Source: Fibrobacter succinogenes
Lineage (GTDB): Bacteria > Fibrobacterota > Fibrobacteria > Fibrobacterales > CADBQJ01
NCBI GenBank assembly: GCA_902796785.1
Contig: CADBQJ010000084.1
Span: 1 to 6,956 of the forward strand
Reading direction: 5' to 3'
DNA: 6,956 nt
Shown: one piece after another, positions 3,660-6,956 of the stretch
Numbering within the stretch: the stretch's first letter is position 1
Layout: each line of letters starts with the position of its first letter
Position numbers and translations under genes: made by a program
Notes under the pieces: generated by a model
Seen by the model: the letters and a program-made list of their open reading frames with translations, nothing else
Database searches by the model: none
Told to the model about the DNA's origin: nothing

Positions 3660-5486
3660 TCAAATCGCCTGCGAAAGGTCGAAGCTGAAGCGGTTCCAGG
3701 CGAAGGATTCCATGTCTCCGAGGTCCTTGAACTTCCGCTTGAGGGCGTAGTCGAGCCGCAGCGTGAGGAAGGGGAACCGGTAGCGGACGCCCACCCCGAC
3801 CGACATCTGCTCGTCGGCCAGGTAGAGGTCCTTCTCGCGGTCCTGGACGCGGGCCCAGTCCACGAACTGCACCAGCTGGAAGTTGTGGAGCACGGGGATC
3901 TTCGGCAGGTTGACCCGGAATTCGTTCGAAACGCGCATGTAGCGCGGGGAGAGGCCCGGCATGACGACGTCGCCGCCGTCCTCCGCGGCCCCCTCGATGA
4001 CGTAGCTGGGGTAGATGGAGCGCTCGCCGTAGCCGCGGACCGAGCGGAAGCCGCCCTGGTAGAAGGACTTGGCGTCGTCGCGGTCGCCCGCGTCGAAGAA
4101 GATGCCGCCGTCGACGGCGAAGGCCCAGAAGATGCCCCGGCTCAGCGGGATGTAGCTGCCGGTCTGGAGCGAGACGGAGGTGAAGCGGTTGCCGATCCGG
4201 CCGCCGTTGGTGAAGGTGAGCCGGGCGCGGAAGCCGCTGGTGGGGTCGAAGGCGTCGTTGACGTAGGCGAAGTCGGCGATGGGCTCCACGGCCACCTTGG
4301 TGTAGGAGGTGCGCTCGAGCGAGTCGGGCGCGTCGTCGTGGCCGGCGTAGACGATGGTGTGGCGCACGTCGCCCGCGAGGATGCCGCGCAGGTGCGCGGT
4401 GAACCGCTTGGAGAGCGCGCTGCGGTTGCGCACTTCGTAGCGCTGCTCCGTCGAGTCGGGGAAGCCGAGGATGGGGATGTCTTCCTGGTTGTAGTAGATC
4501 CGGTCGTCGAACCGCAGGTCGGTGCCCAGGAAGAGCGGGTGGCCGTAGCCCAGCGAGACGCGCTGGCGGTGCTGCGCGACCAGGGCGCCCACGCTCCCCT
4601 CGTGGAAGCGGCCGAGGAAGTTCCGGTAGTGGACCTTGGTCTCCACGCCGGCGCCGAGGAACCAGGGGTCGAGGAAGACGCGGTTGTTCCAGGTGCCGGG
4701 CTGCTTCTCCACCAGGGTCATGCGGAGGTCGCTCCGCCCGTCGGAGCGCAGCGAGTCCTTGATCTGCACCGAGCGGAAGAGCCCCGTGCCCAGCAGCTTC
4801 TTGCGGTAGCCGTTGAGCGCCTTGCCGGTGACCGGCTCGCCCGGGGGCGTCTTCCAGAGCGAGCGGACGTAGGCGGAGTCGCTCAGGCCCGGCTTGCCGT
4901 CGGCCCCGGCGCGGCGCGCCTCGCCGGTCAGCTCGCCCATGCGCACGCGGCCGCCCGCGGTGAAGTGGAAGACGATGTCGACGCGGTATTCCAGCGTGTC
5001 CAGCTCCGCGGTGGTGGTCGCCCCCACCCGCAGGAAGCCCTTGTCGCGGTAGAAGGCGGCGTAGTGCTCCAGCTCCTCGGTGAGCAGCGCGTCCTCGGCG
5101 GGGTCGCCGGCGCGGACCGTGCGGCGCGGGCGGTCCTGGAGCAGCTCGGGGTCGTCGGACTCGAACCTGAAGTCGCCGAAGACCCACTGCGGCCCTTCGT
5201 CCACCAGGCAGAGCCAGCCGCCGGGCCGGGCCGTGTCGGGCGCGCACCCCACCGCGACGCTCAGGTACCCTTCGGACTGGTAGACGCGCAGGACGTTCTC
5301 CTTGCCCGTCTGGATGAAGTATTCCTGCCGGGCGGCCTGGAGCTCGGCGAAGCCGTCGGGCAGGCCGAGCATCTCCACCAGCTCGCGGTTGGAGTAGAGC
5401 TCGTGCCCCTGGAAGCGCACGGGCGCGGCGGCCGCGGGGAGCGCGGCGGCGAGCAGGACGAGAAGGGAGAGGCGCCGCCTATTCAC
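3660..5486 (-). CDS. tamA: TamA-like Omp85-family outer-membrane protein
   Basis: This 608-residue Omp85-family protein has a signal peptide (about 1-21, cut near AAA|P), three POTRA domains (about 22-97, 100-177, 178-262) and a C-terminal 16-strand-type barrel (about 265-608, Bac_surface_Ag/D15). The hallmark loop-6 motif is intact in GGFRSVRGYGERS (478-490, VRGY at 483-486). The last part, VGVGVRYRFPFLTLRLDYA (563-581), is the typical penultimate-strand block. Three POTRAs and the length fit TamA (577 in E. coli) better than BamA (five POTRAs). With TamB it is known to aid outer-membrane protein insertion or lipid transport. POTRA1 holds two cysteines, 81 and 93. The chain ends FSFDLSQAI rather than in Phe. 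The GTG start at 5486 has AGGAGG 6 nt upstream and overlaps the tamB stop by 8 nt, implying coupled translation. Confidence 0.9.
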   Translation of the reverse strand: MNRRRLSLLVLLAAALPAAAAPVRFQGHELYSNRELVEMLGLPDGFAELQAARQEYFIQTGKENVLRVYQSEGYLSVAVGCAPDTARPGGWLCLVDEGPQWVFGDFRFESDDPELLQDRPRRTVRAGDPAEDALLTEELEHYAAFYRDKGFLRVGATTTAELDTLEYRVDIVFHFTAGGRVRMGELTGEARRAGADGKPGLSDSAYVRSLWKTPPGEPVTGKALNGYRKKLLGTGLFRSVQIKDSLRSDGRSDLRMTLVEKQPGTWNNRVFLDPWFLGAGVETKVHYRNFLGRFHEGSVGALVAQHRQRVSLGYGHPLFLGTDLRFDDRIYYNQEDIPILGFPDSTEQRYEVRNRSALSKRFTAHLRGILAGDVRHTIVYAGHDDAPDSLERTSYTKVAVEPIADFAYVNDAFDPTSGFRARLTFTNGGRIGNRFTSVSLQTGSYIPLSRGIFWAFAVDGGIFFDAGDRDDAKSFYQGGFRSVRGYGERSIYPSYVIEGAAEDGGDVVMPGLSPRYMRVSNEFRVNLPKIPVLHNFQLVQFVDWARVQDREKDLYLADEQMSVGVGVRYRFPFLTLRLDYALKRKFKDLGDMESFAWNRFSFDLSQAI

Positions 5487-6956
5487 CGGAGGCCTCCTCG
5501 CGTTCCTCGGCGCGCTCGCGCTGGCGTTCGCGGCAGCGTCCGAACAGGCAGTCGCCCCAGAAGCCGACCTCGTGCGACACGCCCACGCTGAACTCCAGCT
5601 GGTTCTGCGTTTCGCTTTCGGCCTCGGATTCCGTGGCGAAGGTCCGCAGCTGCGCGCCGGCGTCCAGCGAGTAGCGCCCCTGCCAGTAGTCCGTGGTGTC
5701 GCGCGAGGTGTGGAAGAACCACTGGGCGCCCGCGCGCGTGATGTCGTTGTAGGTGGCCTCGGTGCCGGTGGCCTTGGTGTAGCCGATGCTGAGGATGAGC
5801 GTGCTGTCGACGACGTTGAAGGGGAGCTCGCCCGAGAAGGAGGCGCTGTCGGCTTCGCCGAGCGAGGTGCTTTCGCCGCGGGCGAGCGCGTTCTGCGCCC
5901 CCTTGGCCAGCGAGATCTTCGGCGCCCCCAGGAGGTTGTTGCCCATCACCTTGTTGAGAGAGCTCGTGGCGTCGCGGCCGGCCGACTCCAGCGTGCTTTC
6001 GGCGATCTGCAGGCTGGTTCCCATCAGGTTGTTCTCGTCGGCGTCGAGCACGCAGCCGAACTGCAGGCTCTGGAGCGCGTCGCGCGAGGCGACGTTCCGC
6101 GAGCACCCCTCCGCCTCCGCGGTCAGGCCGATCTTGTCGATCGTGCCGCCCACGCGCAGGGCCACGTCGCACCGCTCCTCCTCCTCCTCGCGCTTGGCGT
6201 TGCACAGCGGCAGCTCGCGCGAGGCGCCGATGTCCACGCGGCCCTTCGACGGCGGCCGCGACTGCCACTCCACGGAGGCGCGCGAGACGACGTAGCGGTC
6301 GCTCTGCAGGTTCAGCCATCCGTTGTCGGGCGCGCGGACGTCGCCGTCGAGGATGGGGTGCTGCGTGGTGCCGCGGATCTGCAGGTCCACCGCCAGCGGG
6401 AGCTCGAAGACGTTGGTCCGCGCCGCCAGGGCGTCGCTGTTCGCCTCGACGAGGCGCACGTCGAGGTCGACGGCCGGGATGGCGGCCGAGGGGACCCGGG
6501 CGGTTTTCGTCTCGGCGGATTTCTTCCTGGGCGCGAAGGCCTCGGGCAGCATCCGCATCAGCGACCAGATGGAGAGCTCGGGGAGGTCGTACTTGGCGAA
6601 GAGCAGCGTGTCGACCGTCATCGCGCCGCCGATCTTCGCGTGGCGGCCCTCCTCGGCGAAGGAGTAGGCGAGCGAGAGGTTCCTGGTCGCCGCCAGCAGG
6701 CGCCCCTTCCGGCCCAGGCGGTTCTCGTACCGCACGCCGGGCGACCGCAGCGTCAGCCGCCCGCCGTCCAGCCTGCCGCGGGCGTCGACCAGCGTGATCT
6801 CCTCCCGGTCGGAGAGCGCGTAGGTGAACCGGTCCGTGCCGAAGTCGAAGGCGTCGATCCTGTTCTCGCCGAGGTCCATCGCCAGCGTCGCCGAGATCCT
6901 CTCGCCGCGGTCGTTGCGCAGCTCCGCCTCGCCCGAGAGCTTCTGGTCCGCGACGG
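5479..6956 (-). CDS. tamB: TamB-like translocation/assembly protein (DUF490), C-terminal part
   Basis: The 5' end lies beyond the window; 491 C-terminal residues are visible and the frame is open to the edge. TamB spans the periplasm as a long beta-helical hydrophobic groove and binds the POTRA region of TamA through its C-terminal DUF490 region. Seen here are short alternating beta-repeats (for example VDLQIRGTTQHPILDGDVRA, visible residues about 189-208), then a classical DUF490 block: VDIGASRELPL, VALRVGGTIDKIGLTAEAEG and SRDALQSLQFG (about 240-300), and a strand-rich end with LEFSVGVSHEVGF. Six cysteines (251, 262, 284, 301, 469, 474) all fall in the last half. A GAG repeat encodes a Glu run between the first two. 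The last 18 residues are very charged (Arg/Glu). It precedes tamA, the opposite of the proteobacterial order. Confidence 0.85.
   Translation of the reverse strand, partial: VADQKLSGEAELRNDRGERISATLAMDLGENRIDAFDFGTDRFTYALSDREEITLVDARGRLDGGRLTLRSPGVRYENRLGRKGRLLAATRNLSLAYSFAEEGRHAKIGGAMTVDTLLFAKYDLPELSIWSLMRMLPEAFAPRKKSAETKTARVPSAAIPAVDLDVRLVEANSDALAARTNVFELPLAVDLQIRGTTQHPILDGDVRAPDNGWLNLQSDRYVVSRASVEWQSRPPSKGRVDIGASRELPLCNAKREEEEERCDVALRVGGTIDKIGLTAEAEGCSRNVASRDALQSLQFGCVLDADENNLMGTSLQIAESTLESAGRDATSSLNKVMGNNLLGAPKISLAKGAQNALARGESTSLGEADSASFSGELPFNVVDSTLILSIGYTKATGTEATYNDITRAGAQWFFHTSRDTTDYWQGRYSLDAGAQLRTFATESEAESETQNQLEFSVGVSHEVGFWGDCLFGRCRERQRERAEEREEASGE
5488..5498 (-). promoter_or_regulatory. 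tamA ribosome binding site inside a 10-bp palindrome
   Basis: AGGAGG (5493-5498 on the minus strand) lies 6 nt before the GTG start at 5486. It overlaps GGAGGCCTCC (5488-5497), a perfect 10-bp palindrome within the end of the tamB coding sequence. It supports the GTG start. Confidence 0.6.
6175..6189 (-). repeat. Trinucleotide repeat (GAG)5 within tamB
   Basis: Five GAG codons on the coding strand give a run of glutamates between the first two cysteines of the C-terminal region. Copy-number change would alter loop length without shifting frame. Confidence 0.7.

Noticed and set aside
3601..5247. Second long minus-strand frame within tamA
   Set aside because: It is Arg/Pro/Ala-rich with no recognisable domain and overlaps the true frame almost completely.
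3885..5591. Very long plus-strand open frame (568 codons) opposite tamA
   Set aside because: The translation is a low-complexity Val/Ala/Gly/Glu-rich shadow typical of antisense frames in GC-rich DNA, while the opposite strand encodes a well-formed Omp85 protein.
6175..6189. GAG repeat in tamB as a phase-variation switch
   Set aside because: Trinucleotide units cannot shift the frame, and five copies are short. It can only change the length of a Glu run.
1..6956. Defence island, mobile element or CRISPR array
   Set aside because: I found no transposase, integrase, terminal inverted repeats, spaced repeats or toxin-antitoxin pair. The single tRNA gene shows no 3' duplicate within the window that would mark an integration site.

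Overview
This is a GC-rich window (roughly 65% by eye) from a Gram-negative bacterium. The diderm envelope is inferred from an Omp85-family TamA-like barrel protein, a TamB-like partner and another probable outer-membrane protein. The phylum is uncertain. The partner-first tamB-tamA order, the N-terminal sequence of the phosphohexomutase and a PEGA-domain secreted protein argue against a typical enterobacterium and would fit Fibrobacterota or a related lineage, but that is a guess. There are no insertion sequences, phage genes, CRISPR arrays or other signs of recent transfer. The window reads as core chromosome.

Layout. Positions 1-209 (minus) hold the 5' end of an alpha-D-phosphohexomutase. 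It is divergent from rpmB (371-592, plus), and the 161-bp gap carries a good sigma70-type promoter for rpmB plus small repeats. A strong hairpin (627-655) separates rpmB from an unrecognised exported, probably outer-membrane, protein (676-1635, plus). That gene converges with a minus-strand pair: a short DUF374-type lysophospholipid acyltransferase (2308-2793) followed 3 nt later by a DnaQ-like DEDDh exonuclease (1642-2304). A tRNA-Cys(GCA) gene (2898-2970, plus) ends at a strong terminator that also serves the converging minus-strand gene for a secreted two-PEGA-domain protein (3028-3582). From 3660 to the window end (minus) lie tamA-like and the 3' part of tamB-like, overlapping by 8 nt with tamB upstream.

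How the genes fit together. Several products act at the envelope: tamB/tamA in outer-membrane protein or lipid transport, the acyltransferase in phospholipid or lipid A acylation, the PEGA protein in the periplasm or at the surface, and the unknown barrel-like protein. The mutase would feed sugar-phosphate precursors for peptidoglycan or polysaccharide. rpmB, tRNA-Cys and the exonuclease are housekeeping. No operon joins all of these, so shared function is only thematic.

I see no convincing new defence, mobile or metabolic system. The most interesting signals are modest: a six-cysteine C-terminal region in TamB facing a two-cysteine first POTRA domain in TamA; palindromes built on the Shine-Dalgarno sequence at four of the seven starts; a three-copy 11-bp tandem repeat in front of the PEGA gene; and an unrecognised exported protein.
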